A DNA stretch of 7,105 nt from an uncultured Asticcacaulis sp. (GTDB lineage Bacteria; Pseudomonadota; Alphaproteobacteria; Caulobacterales; Caulobacteraceae): contig CAMLIY010000164.1 of the NCBI GenBank assembly GCA_946480125.1, forward strand, positions 1-7,105, in the 5' to 3' direction. Numbering within the stretch: position 1 is the stretch's first letter; every line of letters begins with the position of its first letter. Positions 1-4,818 of this stretch are shown one piece after another. A model generated the notes under the pieces. The model was not told where the DNA came from. It worked only from the letters and a program-made list of their open reading frames with translations, and ran no database searches. A program made the position numbers and the translations under genes.

Positions 1-157
1 TGGTCGCATTATCCAGCGTAACGAACATCAAAAAAACAAGGGCCAGTTCAACGCAGGCGCAAATCAGGAAAATCAGCGGGCCGGCCACCAGCGCGAATTC
101 AACCGCGGCCGAGCCGCGCCTGTCCCTGAAGTCTATGCCCGCACGTCCGGCTCGCAT
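1..157 (-). CDS. TadE/TadG-like pseudopilin, N-terminal part (runs off the window edge)
   Basis: Only the first 52 codons are in the window; the 3' part lies beyond base 1. The visible peptide has a short basic leader (several Arg in residues 1-14), then RRG at 13-15 followed by SAAVEFALV. A hydrophobic helix covers about residues 22-46. This is the type IVb prepilin pattern: cleavage after Gly15, with Glu at position +5 of the mature protein. TadE-family proteins carry it and are processed by the same peptidase as the Flp pilin (known for the family), so CpaA in this window is the likely enzyme. TadE-like proteins are minor pseudopilins needed for Tad pilus assembly. I chose the ATG at 157; the ribosome binding site is weak, and the frame stays open upstream with a TTG at 181-179. 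The gene follows the solo secretin N-domain gene on the same strand after about 88 bases, so the two may be cotranscribed. TadE and TadG cannot be told apart from this fragment. Confidence 0.8.
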   Translation of the reverse strand, partial: MRAGRAGIDFRDRRGSAAVEFALVAGPLIFLICACVELALVFLMFVTLDNAT

Positions 158-245
158 GGTGGTTTTCCGCGCCCCTGTTCGCAATAGTCGAGGGTAATTT
201 ACAGGGCGGGAGTCAATAGTCCGTTAAGGCGCACCGAAGTCGTCT

Positions 246-704
246 CTACGGATTGCCACTGGTTACGGCCGACGTTGTCAAGGCGACGGGCGATCCCGGG
301 GTCGCTGCATTTCCGCCTGTAACATCTTCTGATGTGCATACCGTGTCACACACCATCAATGATGGCTTGAGACCTTTATAGACAGTGACTGCGCCCTTTT
401 GTGAGGCGGTAACGACAATCTCGCCGTCAAACAGGGGACGGCCCATCTGATCGGTTATGATGACGCTCGAATTGCCGAAGCCCTTGCCGACTATATATAC
501 GGTGCGTGAATCAATGACCGTGACATCGGCGATTTCCGGATTGGCGACAATGACCGAACCCGCCGCGCCCCTCAGTGAGATGCGTGTTGAATGGTTTTTT
601 TCGACCACCAGACGCTGACCGGCGATCGCACTGCTTGCCATGCCCGCCAGAATGCACATCAGGGCCATGATGCCGGTTGATTTGATATTCATGTGCTTCG
701 TCAT
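246..704 (-). CDS. Secreted stand-alone pilus-assembly (CpaC/RcpA-type) N-terminal domain protein
   Basis: From the ATG at 704 the product has 152 residues. It starts with a basic n-region, a hydrophobic stretch and an AIA-GQ signal-peptidase-like site about 28 residues in, so it should be periplasmic. The body carries the hallmarks of the short N-terminal domain of CpaC/RcpA secretins: RISLRGAAGSVIVANPEIADV, then VYIVGKGFGNSSVIITD and GRPLFDGEIVV. The matching block in CpaC of this window is at its residues 65-137. There is no BON or secretin domain here; the chain ends soon after a CX3C pair (CDTVC) in a Ser/Thr/Gly/Pro-rich tail. Such short proteins occur near alphaproteobacterial Tad loci; an accessory role at the secretin is inference. 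The start is uncertain. An in-frame ATG at 725 gives 159 residues but puts an acidic residue in the leader and has no good Shine-Dalgarno. An ATG at 692 has AGGA about 11 bases upstream. The gene is divergent from pilA and probably cotranscribed with the TadE-like gene. Confidence 0.8.
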   Translation of the reverse strand: MTKHMNIKSTGIMALMCILAGMASSAIAGQRLVVEKNHSTRISLRGAAGSVIVANPEIADVTVIDSRTVYIVGKGFGNSSVIITDQMGRPLFDGEIVVTASQKGAVTVYKGLKPSLMVCDTVCTSEDVTGGNAATPGSPVALTTSAVTSGNP

Positions 705-814
705 CCTAATGGCTTCATTCGCCATGCGCCGGAAGAAATCCCAATCGCATCTCTATGTATCTATATAGGCCAGATGTAAGGGCCCGGTTAGGAAACACAC
801 TAAATAACATTTCT

Positions 815-923
815 TTAAATTTACTAAACGCAATATTAACGTCTAAAAATTCGTTTTAATACAAGGGTAACTATGATTAAAATAGATTAAGGTTAACTGC
901 AATTAATAGTAATTATAGATTAA
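815..923. promoter_or_regulatory. Cluster of TTAA boxes, candidate CtrA binding region of pilA
   Basis: TTAA occurs at 815, 836, 856, 877, 887, 893, 903 and 920, with one more at 965. Two pairs form TTAA-N6-TTAA: 877-890 and 893-906. The Caulobacter cell-cycle regulator CtrA binds TTAA-N7-TTAA and the half site TTAACCAT (established), and Caulobacter pilA is CtrA-activated. Here the spacers are six bases, and the best half site is TTAACC on the minus strand at 896-891. The AT-rich background makes some TTAA expected by chance, so CtrA binding is an inference from density, position and the gene downstream. Confidence 0.45.
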
Positions 924-925
924 CT

Positions 926-940
926 ATAGAATAATTCTAT
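926..940. repeat. 15-base perfect dyad (7-1-7) upstream of pilA
   Basis: ATAGAAT, one base, ATTCTAT form a perfect inverted repeat. It lies just downstream of the TTAA cluster and about 40 bases upstream of the proposed pilA -10 element. Its size and symmetry would suit a dimeric regulator. The DNA is AT-rich, so a chance palindrome is possible; no regulator can be named. Confidence 0.35.
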
Positions 941-945
941 TTTAT

Positions 946-973
946 TTTGATTGTTTACTTCACTTTAATCAAA
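946..973. repeat. Inverted repeat TTTGATT-N14-AATCAAA upstream of pilA
   Basis: Two perfect 7-base arms, 946-952 and 967-973, flank a 14-base spacer. The right arm overlaps the proposed -35 to -10 spacer of the pilA promoter, which would be a suitable place for a repressor or co-activator. Arm centres are 21 bases apart, two helical turns. Chance is not excluded in this AT-rich stretch. Confidence 0.3.
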
Positions 974-985
974 CTTGGCTAAATT
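959..985 (+). promoter_or_regulatory. Candidate pilA promoter (Caulobacter housekeeping-sigma type)
   Basis: GCTAAATT at 978-985 matches seven of eight positions of the Caulobacter sigma-73 -10 consensus GCTANAWC. TTCACTT at 959-965 is a poor match to TTGACGS at a 12-base spacing. A weak -35 element is usual for activator-dependent promoters, in keeping with CtrA activation. Transcription would begin near 990-993, giving a leader of about 85 bases before the pilA ATG. This is motif matching by eye, without mapped ends. Confidence 0.4.
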
Positions 986-1065
986 GATCTCGTGTTCGGG
1001 AGCAAATGAGCCGTTTACTCGGTACCCGATACGAAAATGGTTCACTTGCTTACAAAAATTTATCC

Positions 1066-1070
1066 AGGAG
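1066..1070 (+). promoter_or_regulatory. pilA ribosome binding site that fixes the start codon
   Basis: AGGAG followed by eight bases and ATG at 1079 is a near-ideal Shine-Dalgarno. It decides against the in-frame ATG at 1037, which lacks such a site and would put 14 extra residues before the normal pilin leader. Confidence 0.85.
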
Positions 1071-1078
1071 AAAATCAT

Positions 1079-1261
1079 ATGACCAAGTTCCTCAATCGCT
1101 TTGCCAAAGACGAATCCGGCGCCACCGCCATTGAATATGGCCTGATCGCCGCTCTGATCGCCGTTGCTCTGATCACTGTTCTGGGCGCCGTCGGCTCCAA
1201 CCTCGGCGTGACCTTTACCAGAATTTCGGACGACGTTACGAAAGCGAATGCTGCTAAGTAA
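1079..1261 (+). CDS. pilA: Flp/Tad major pilin prepilin PilA
   Basis: This is a 60-residue Flp-type prepilin. The leader MTKFLNRFAKDESG (1-14) ends in Gly. The mature chain starts ATAIEYG, with Glu at +5 and Tyr at +6, as in Flp pilins. A hydrophobic helix fills residues 21-45, and a short polar tail ends NAAK. The mature pilin would be 46 residues, normal for Flp pilins. CpaA, encoded downstream, is the expected leader peptidase. The subunit is held in the inner membrane and polymerised into the pilus fibre. The start at 1079 is chosen for its strong AGGAG site. The gene is the first of the rightward operon and is followed by a strong intrinsic terminator, so its transcript is probably mostly monocistronic and abundant. 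CtrA control is likely from the upstream TTAA cluster but not shown. Confidence 0.95.
   Translation: MTKFLNRFAKDESGATAIEYGLIAALIAVALITVLGAVGSNLGVTFTRISDDVTKANAAK
1133..1151 (+). repeat. 19-base identity shared by the two pilin genes (copy 1)
   Basis: The stretch encoding the conserved EYGLIA core is identical over 19 bases to 1414-1432 in the second pilin gene. It reflects paralogy of the two pilins and the strong constraint on this part of the helix. Confidence 0.8.
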
Positions 1262-1293
1262 GCCATTCTAATATAGTCCTTTAGGGCTGAATG

Positions 1294-1333
1294 CAGGCCG
1301 CAGACGAACCCTTGTCTGCGGCCTGTTCTTTTT
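1294..1333 (+). terminator. Strong rho-independent terminator between pilA and the second pilin gene
   Basis: A perfect 12-base-pair stem (CAGGCCGCAGAC at 1294-1305 with its complement at 1314-1325) encloses an 8-base loop and is followed by TTCTTTTT. It lies 32 bases after the pilA stop. It should end most pilA transcripts, leaving limited read-through into the second pilin gene and cpaA, or those genes use another promoter. It would also protect the 3' end of the pilA message. Confidence 0.92.
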
Positions 1334-1368
1334 AAGGTCCCACGCCTTGCAATCATGGGAACGGGCAG

Positions 1369-1542
1369 ATGTTTAAACAATTCCTGACAGATGAAAGCGG
1401 CGCTACTGCCATAGAATATGGCCTGATCGCCGGCCTGATCTTTCTCGCCATAGTCAGCGCTGTGCACTATTATGTTGACAGCACCGAGGCCATGTACACG
1501 CACATAGGCGACACAGTATCTAAAGCGACCAATAAAAAATAA
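1369..1542 (+). CDS. Second Flp-type pilin (PilA paralogue, possible minor pilin)
   Basis: A 57-codon frame runs from ATG 1369 to TAA 1540-1542. The leader MFKQFLTDESG (1-11) is followed by ATAIEYGLIAG, so the cleavage site, Glu+5 and Tyr+6 are all intact. The mature chain is 46 residues, the same as PilA from the first gene, and both end in a similar pattern (I-x-D-x-V-x-K-A). The middle differs: the second half of the helix carries VHYYVDSTEAMY, with His, two Tyr, Asp and Glu, where PilA is aliphatic and Gly-rich. That divergence with a conserved processing site suggests a minor or specialised pilin rather than a spare copy; this is inference. The Shine-Dalgarno is weak (GGGAACGGG just upstream). 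The gene lies downstream of the terminator and 24 bases before cpaA, so it is expected to be expressed at a lower level, together with cpaA. Confidence 0.85.
   Translation: MFKQFLTDESGATAIEYGLIAGLIFLAIVSAVHYYVDSTEAMYTHIGDTVSKATNKK
1414..1432 (+). repeat. 19-base identity shared by the two pilin genes (copy 2)
   Basis: Partner of 1133-1151. Flanking bases differ mainly at codon third positions within the conserved leader and helix start, as expected for diverged paralogues under protein-level constraint. Confidence 0.8.
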
Positions 1543-1566
1543 GCACATCTTAACCTTGATCAGGTC

Positions 1567-2121
1567 ATGATACGCGTCACTCATCCTGTCCGAGGTCAGT
1601 TGTCCGTGTCGCTCCCTTTTTTGCTCGCCTGTCTGTATCCCATCGCGCTTTTCTGGGCCGCTGTTTCGGACCTTGCCACCATGACCATACCCAACCGCCT
1701 GACCCTGGGTCTGGCGGTCATTTTCGTTCCCGTGGCCCTGCTCAGCCATCTCAGCCTGACCGGCTGGGGCATTCATCTTGGCCTCGGCCTCGCCGGCCTG
1801 GTGATTGGCATGATGCTTTTTGCCCTGCGCTTCATGGGAGGCGGTGATGCCAAGTTGATCGCCGCAGCATCCCTCTGGCTCGGTTTTCAGGGGGTGATCG
1901 CTCTCTTCCTTTATACCGCGATCTTTGGCGGGCTGCTGACCCTGGGCCTTATGGCCCTGCGCCAGTATTTCTCACTCTACGCCCCGAAACTGCCGCACTG
2001 GCTGGGCCAGCATCTGGAGCCCAGAGGCGGTATTCCTTACGGAATTGCCATTTGTGCGGGTGGCATAGTCGCTTTATGGCAAAGTGATTTCATGGCGCCG
2101 CTCCTGCATTTGCCCGGCTGA
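1567..2121 (+). CDS. cpaA: Prepilin peptidase CpaA (TadV-like, A24 aspartic protease)
   Basis: The product is an integral inner-membrane protease that removes the leader of Flp prepilins and TadE-like pseudopilins. It is 184 residues long, the short form lacking the N-terminal methylase domain of PilD, as is usual for TadV/CpaA. The two catalytic aspartates are visible: Asp35 in SDLATMTIPN and Asp94 in the GGGDAKL (GxGD) motif. Hydrophobic segments lie around residues 17-33, 46-62, 68-88, 97-117, 119-133 and 155-172. GGIPYGIAI near residues 153-161 matches the conserved late motif of the family. The start is uncertain. ATG 1567 has AGG only two bases away, whereas GTG 1606 (residue 14) has GAGG ten bases upstream and gives a 171-residue protein starting right before the first membrane segment. 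The gene follows the second pilin by 24 bases; a 167-base gap separates it from cpaB. Confidence 0.92.
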   Translation: MIRVTHPVRGQLSVSLPFLLACLYPIALFWAAVSDLATMTIPNRLTLGLAVIFVPVALLSHLSLTGWGIHLGLGLAGLVIGMMLFALRFMGGGDAKLIAAASLWLGFQGVIALFLYTAIFGGLLTLGLMALRQYFSLYAPKLPHWLGQHLEPRGGIPYGIAICAGGIVALWQSDFMAPLLHLPG

Positions 2122-2152
2122 TCGCCGGCATAACGCCGAATTATTGCCAATT

Positions 2153-2228
2153 TTAACGAATTTCCAGACGGTTGACGTTTCTTTAGGCGAACGTTAACCA
2201 ACCTTAAGCCAAGATTCCCCTAACTTAA
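2153..2228. promoter_or_regulatory. TTAA cluster upstream of cpaB, candidate CtrA region
   Basis: TTAA occurs at 2153, 2194, 2204 and 2225, with start-to-start distances of 41, 10 and 21 bases, all near whole helical turns. The pair at 2194-2207 is TTAACC-AACC-TTAA, a TTAA-N6-TTAA whose left half matches the CtrA half site TTAACCAT at seven of eight positions. This suggests a second, CtrA-linked promoter for cpaB-F. No convincing -10/-35 pair could be assigned. Confidence 0.4.
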
Positions 2229-2282
2229 TTTCAGATGATTTGCCCCTACATGGCGTGGGGCGCTAATTTTCTCAGGGGAATC
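2213..2282 (+). promoter_or_regulatory. cpaB leader: upstream segment complementary to the cpaB ribosome binding site
   Basis: GATTCCCCT at 2213-2221 is the exact reverse complement of AGGGGAATC at 2274-2282, which contains the cpaB Shine-Dalgarno (AGGGGAA, eight bases before ATG 2289). In an RNA covering both, nine base pairs would hide the site. A competing small stem, GCCCC 2242-2246 with GGGGC 2257-2261, lies between them, and CCCCT 2243-2247 could also pair with the site. Both 9-base arms also contain a GANTC sequence, the target of the cell-cycle methylase CcrM in Caulobacterales. Either RNA folding or DNA-level control, or chance, could explain the symmetry. Confidence 0.35.
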
Positions 2283-2288
2283 GGGTAG

Positions 2289-3242
2289 ATGAAGACGTCA
2301 CGCTACGCCGTAATCGGTCTCGCGGCCATCGCAGCGCTGATTCTGGCCTTTCTGGTGCGCGGCATGGTGGCCGGCAGCGGATCGCACAAGGCCGAAGCTT
2401 CCGTTCAGGCGCCACCGACCCAACCGACCGCCCGTGTTCTGGTCGCGGCTCGTGATCTGCCGGCCGGCAGCCGCCTGACCGAGGCGGACCTGACCTGGCA
2501 GGACTGGCCGGTCAATACGCTTAATCCGGCCTATATTGTTGACGGCGGATCGCCGGTTGCCGCTTCAGCCGGTACACCTGCTTCTGGCAGCGAAGACGCC
2601 GCCACCAAAGCGGGCGAGGCAAAGGACGGCCCGGTCGCGGTCAAGAAACCGGCGAATGGCCTGGTTCAGGCTGTCACCGACAAGGTATCGCCTTCGCCCA
2701 GCAAGGAAGCCTATGTGGGCGGCGTAACGCGCGAGGCTATTTTCGCCAATGAGCCGATCATCGACGCCAAGATCGTGCGCGCCGACGAGGGCGGCTACAT
2801 GGCTGTCATGTTGAATCCGGGCATGCGCGCCCTGGCGGTTCCGGTCAGTGTCGACAACACGGCCGGCGGATTTATCCTGCCTGGCGACCGGGTCGATATC
2901 CTGGTCACCCACCAGACCCCGCGTACCAATGGCAGCGGCACAGTGGATTCGGTCCAGCCTGTCCTGCGTAATATTCGCGTCCTGGCCATTGACCAGCAGG
3001 TCAATGTCGAGGAAGGCAAGCAAAGCGTCATCGGCGCCACGGCCACCCTTGAAGTGTCCCCGTCCGATGGTCAGGTGGTTACCCTGGCCAAGGCGTCCGG
3101 TACATTGTCCCTGATGCTGCGTTCCTACGCGGATGCCGCCGGCCCCACTGGCGCGGTAGCGGCGGCGCCAACCGGCGGCGGCGACAAATCGGTGCGCGTC
3201 TTCCGACCTGACCAGACCACAGAGGTGATGGTATCCCGATGA
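2289..3242 (+). CDS. cpaB: Tad pilus assembly protein CpaB (RcpC family)
   Basis: CpaB/RcpC is a periplasmic, inner-membrane-anchored part of the Tad secretion machine, needed together with the CpaC secretin. The 317-residue product has one N-terminal membrane segment (about 7-28). It then has the SAF-type motif RVLVAARDLPAGSRLTEADLTW (49-70), and the RcpC core with NPGMRALAVPVSVDNTAGGF (176-195), ILPGDRVDILVT (196-207) and a strand-rich region to about 280. The SAF region is split by a low-complexity Ala/Gly/Lys/Ser-rich stretch at about 82-143, likely a flexible linker; similar inserts occur in other CpaB proteins. A Gly/Ala-rich segment (284-299) precedes the C-terminal strand. The start has a good AGGGGAA site. 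The stop overlaps the cpaC start as ATGA, pointing to coupled translation and matched amounts of the two proteins. Confidence 0.94.
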   Translation: MKTSRYAVIGLAAIAALILAFLVRGMVAGSGSHKAEASVQAPPTQPTARVLVAARDLPAGSRLTEADLTWQDWPVNTLNPAYIVDGGSPVAASAGTPASGSEDAATKAGEAKDGPVAVKKPANGLVQAVTDKVSPSPSKEAYVGGVTREAIFANEPIIDAKIVRADEGGYMAVMLNPGMRALAVPVSVDNTAGGFILPGDRVDILVTHQTPRTNGSGTVDSVQPVLRNIRVLAIDQQVNVEEGKQSVIGATATLEVSPSDGQVVTLAKASGTLSLMLRSYADAAGPTGAVAAAPTGGGDKSVRVFRPDQTTEVMVSR

Positions 3243-4810
3243 GCCCTTTCAGAATTCATCCTCTCGCCGGCAAAATACTGCGTTTCAGCGCCATGGCGCT
3301 GGCGATGTCCGCCGGTCTTTGCGCCGCCGCGTCCGCCGAGACGCCAACGGCGCGTCAGGCCTTTGCCCCGCGACCATATACCTCCCTCGGCGGCAGCTCC
3401 GGCCTTCAGGTCCAGACGCAAAGCGCGCCGGTCAAAAGCCAGACGCTGAACCTGCCAAAGGGCCGCTCGGCGGTTATTGATCTGCCGGTTGACGCCAGCG
3501 ACGTCTTTGTCTCCAATCCCACTGTCGCCGATGCCGTGTTGCGGACGCCACGGCGAATCTTCGTTCTGGGCGTGGCGAATGGCCAGTCGGACGCGATTTT
3601 CTTCGATGGCATGGGGCGTCAGATCCTCAACCTGTCAATTATTGTTGATGCCCCGACTGACGGCCTGGCTGAAGCGATCGGGCGTCTGTTTCCCGGCACG
3701 CATGTGGATATCCAGAGCGTTAACGGCCACGTCGTGCTTTCGGGCATCGCGCATGATGCCGGCGAATCTGACCAGATCAGCCGTCTCGCCGCCAGCTTTG
3801 CCGGCTCGCCGGAAAACGTGCTCAACCTGATGACCATTGCCGGCAAGGATCAGGTGACGCTCAAGGTACGCATCGTCGAAGTCAATCGCTCGTCGATCAA
3901 GCAGCTCGGCCTGTCCAGTTCTATTACTTATAATAATGGCACCAAGTCCTACTCCTTTGGCCGCTCGAATACCTATGGCGCCAATGGTGGCTATCAGGGC
4001 AGCAAAGGCCTTTGCTATGGCCAGGCCAAGACCGCGACCCTGAACGGCGCCACCACCACCACAACCACGAACGGCGGCACGACCACCACAGTTACCAATA
4101 ACGGTGCGTTGAACTATGGCACCAGCAGCGATGCCTGTCTTGAAGCTTTCGAGCATGCCGGCCTCGCCCGCACCCTGGCCGAGCCCAATCTGACGGCGGT
4201 TTCCGGCGAATCGGCCAAGTTCCTCGCGGGCGGCGAGTTCCCGGTGCCGACGGGTGAAGACGATCAGGGCCGCGTCAGTGTCGAATTCAAGCCTTTCGGT
4301 GTCGGCCTTGGCTTTACCCCGGTCGTGCTGTCAGGCGGGCGGATTTCGCTCAAGATTTCGACCGAGGTTTCCGAACTGACCAATACCGGCGCCTTTACCG
4401 TCGCCGGTGGGGTGACCATTCCGGCCCTCAGTGTCCGCCGTGCCGAAACCAGCGTCGAAATGCGTTCGGGGTCTTCTCTGATGATCGCCGGCCTGCTGCA
4501 ATCAAAGCTCAAGGAAAGTCTGGATTCGCTGCCGGGCATGACGTCCCTGCCTGTGTTGGGCACGCTGTTCCGGTCACGTGACTTCCTCAATGACGAAACC
4601 GAGATGGTGGTTCTGGTGACGCCCTATATCGTCGATCCCACCGATCCGGACGCCATGCAGACGCCGGCGGATAATCTTCAGGCCGCCAATGATATGAGCG
4701 CCACCTTCATGGGGACGCTTAACAAGATCATCAAACCCGCCACCGTCGCCGGCGCTCCGCAGACCGCCGCTGCGCCTTATCAGGCCCCTGTCGGCTATGT
4801 GATTGAATAG
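3239..4810 (+). CDS. cpaC: Outer-membrane secretin CpaC (RcpA family)
   Basis: CpaC forms the multimeric outer-membrane channel through which the Tad pilus exits. The 523-residue precursor has a signal peptide ending near ASA-E (residue 33-34). The secretin N-terminal domain covers about 65-137 (LPKGRSAVIDLPVDASDVFVSNPTVADAV begins it), followed by a BON-like region at about 140-200 with VVLSGIAHDAGESDQI. VTLKVRIVEVNRSSIKQLG (206-224) opens the secretin part. The channel domain follows, with LAEPNLTAVSGESAKFLAGGEFPVP (313-337), VEFKPFGVGLGFTP and the terminal LPGMTSLPVLGTLFRSRDFLNDETEMVVLVTPYIVDP (431-467). Between them, residues 259-300 hold a Thr/Asn/Gly-rich insert whose ends carry the only two cysteines of the mature protein (Cys259 and Cys300); a disulfide there is possible. 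The start overlaps the cpaB stop by four bases, and cpaD begins eight bases after the cpaC stop. Confidence 0.95.
   Translation: MSPFRIHPLAGKILRFSAMALAMSAGLCAAASAETPTARQAFAPRPYTSLGGSSGLQVQTQSAPVKSQTLNLPKGRSAVIDLPVDASDVFVSNPTVADAVLRTPRRIFVLGVANGQSDAIFFDGMGRQILNLSIIVDAPTDGLAEAIGRLFPGTHVDIQSVNGHVVLSGIAHDAGESDQISRLAASFAGSPENVLNLMTIAGKDQVTLKVRIVEVNRSSIKQLGLSSSITYNNGTKSYSFGRSNTYGANGGYQGSKGLCYGQAKTATLNGATTTTTTNGGTTTTVTNNGALNYGTSSDACLEAFEHAGLARTLAEPNLTAVSGESAKFLAGGEFPVPTGEDDQGRVSVEFKPFGVGLGFTPVVLSGGRISLKISTEVSELTNTGAFTVAGGVTIPALSVRRAETSVEMRSGSSLMIAGLLQSKLKESLDSLPGMTSLPVLGTLFRSRDFLNDETEMVVLVTPYIVDPTDPDAMQTPADNLQAANDMSATFMGTLNKIIKPATVAGAPQTAAAPYQAPVGYVIE
4049..4096 (+). repeat. ACC/ACG-rich low-complexity tract encoding a Thr-rich loop in CpaC
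   Basis: Codons 271-286 of cpaC read A-T6-N-G-G-T4-V-T, written mostly with ACC plus ACA and ACG codons. The tract resembles a triplet-repeat expansion that has since diversified and could vary in length between strains. It lies inside the insert bounded by Cys259 and Cys300. Confidence 0.6.
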
Positions 4811-4818
4811 GACAAACC

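Larger units (their letters stand above)
705..1078. promoter_or_regulatory. Divergent AT-rich intergenic control region between the minus-strand arm and pilA
   Basis: This roughly 370-base stretch contains no convincing gene. It is strikingly AT-rich from about 800 to 985, compared with the GC-rich genes on both sides. It holds nine TTAA boxes between 815 and 968, two inverted repeats and a likely pilA promoter, each listed separately. The leftward promoter must also lie here. A TATATAG-like string near 763-769 on the minus strand is a weak candidate for its -10 element, with no clear -35. Confidence 0.6.

Noticed and set aside
705..725. Upstream ATG at 725 as the start of the solo secretin-domain gene
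   Set aside because: No Shine-Dalgarno at a proper distance and an acidic residue in the signal n-region. Not excluded, but the ATG at 704 or 692 fits better.
960..995. Sigma-54 promoter at pilA
   Set aside because: GG at 977-978 is not followed by GC at the required distance, while a housekeeping-type -10 fits the same place.
1037..1078. Longer pilA starting at ATG 1037
   Set aside because: The AGGAG site lies eight bases before ATG 1079, and the 14 extra residues would give an abnormal prepilin leader.
1075..1776. Long open frame on the minus strand covering both pilins and the start of cpaA (233 codons)
   Set aside because: It lies antisense to three well-supported genes, its protein is not like any family I recognise and has no consistent domain pattern. 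Codon bias of the real genes explains the open frame.
3635..4156. 173-codon minus-strand frame inside cpaC
   Set aside because: Antisense to a strongly conserved secretin sequence, with Ala/Gly/Arg-rich composition typical of shadow frames.
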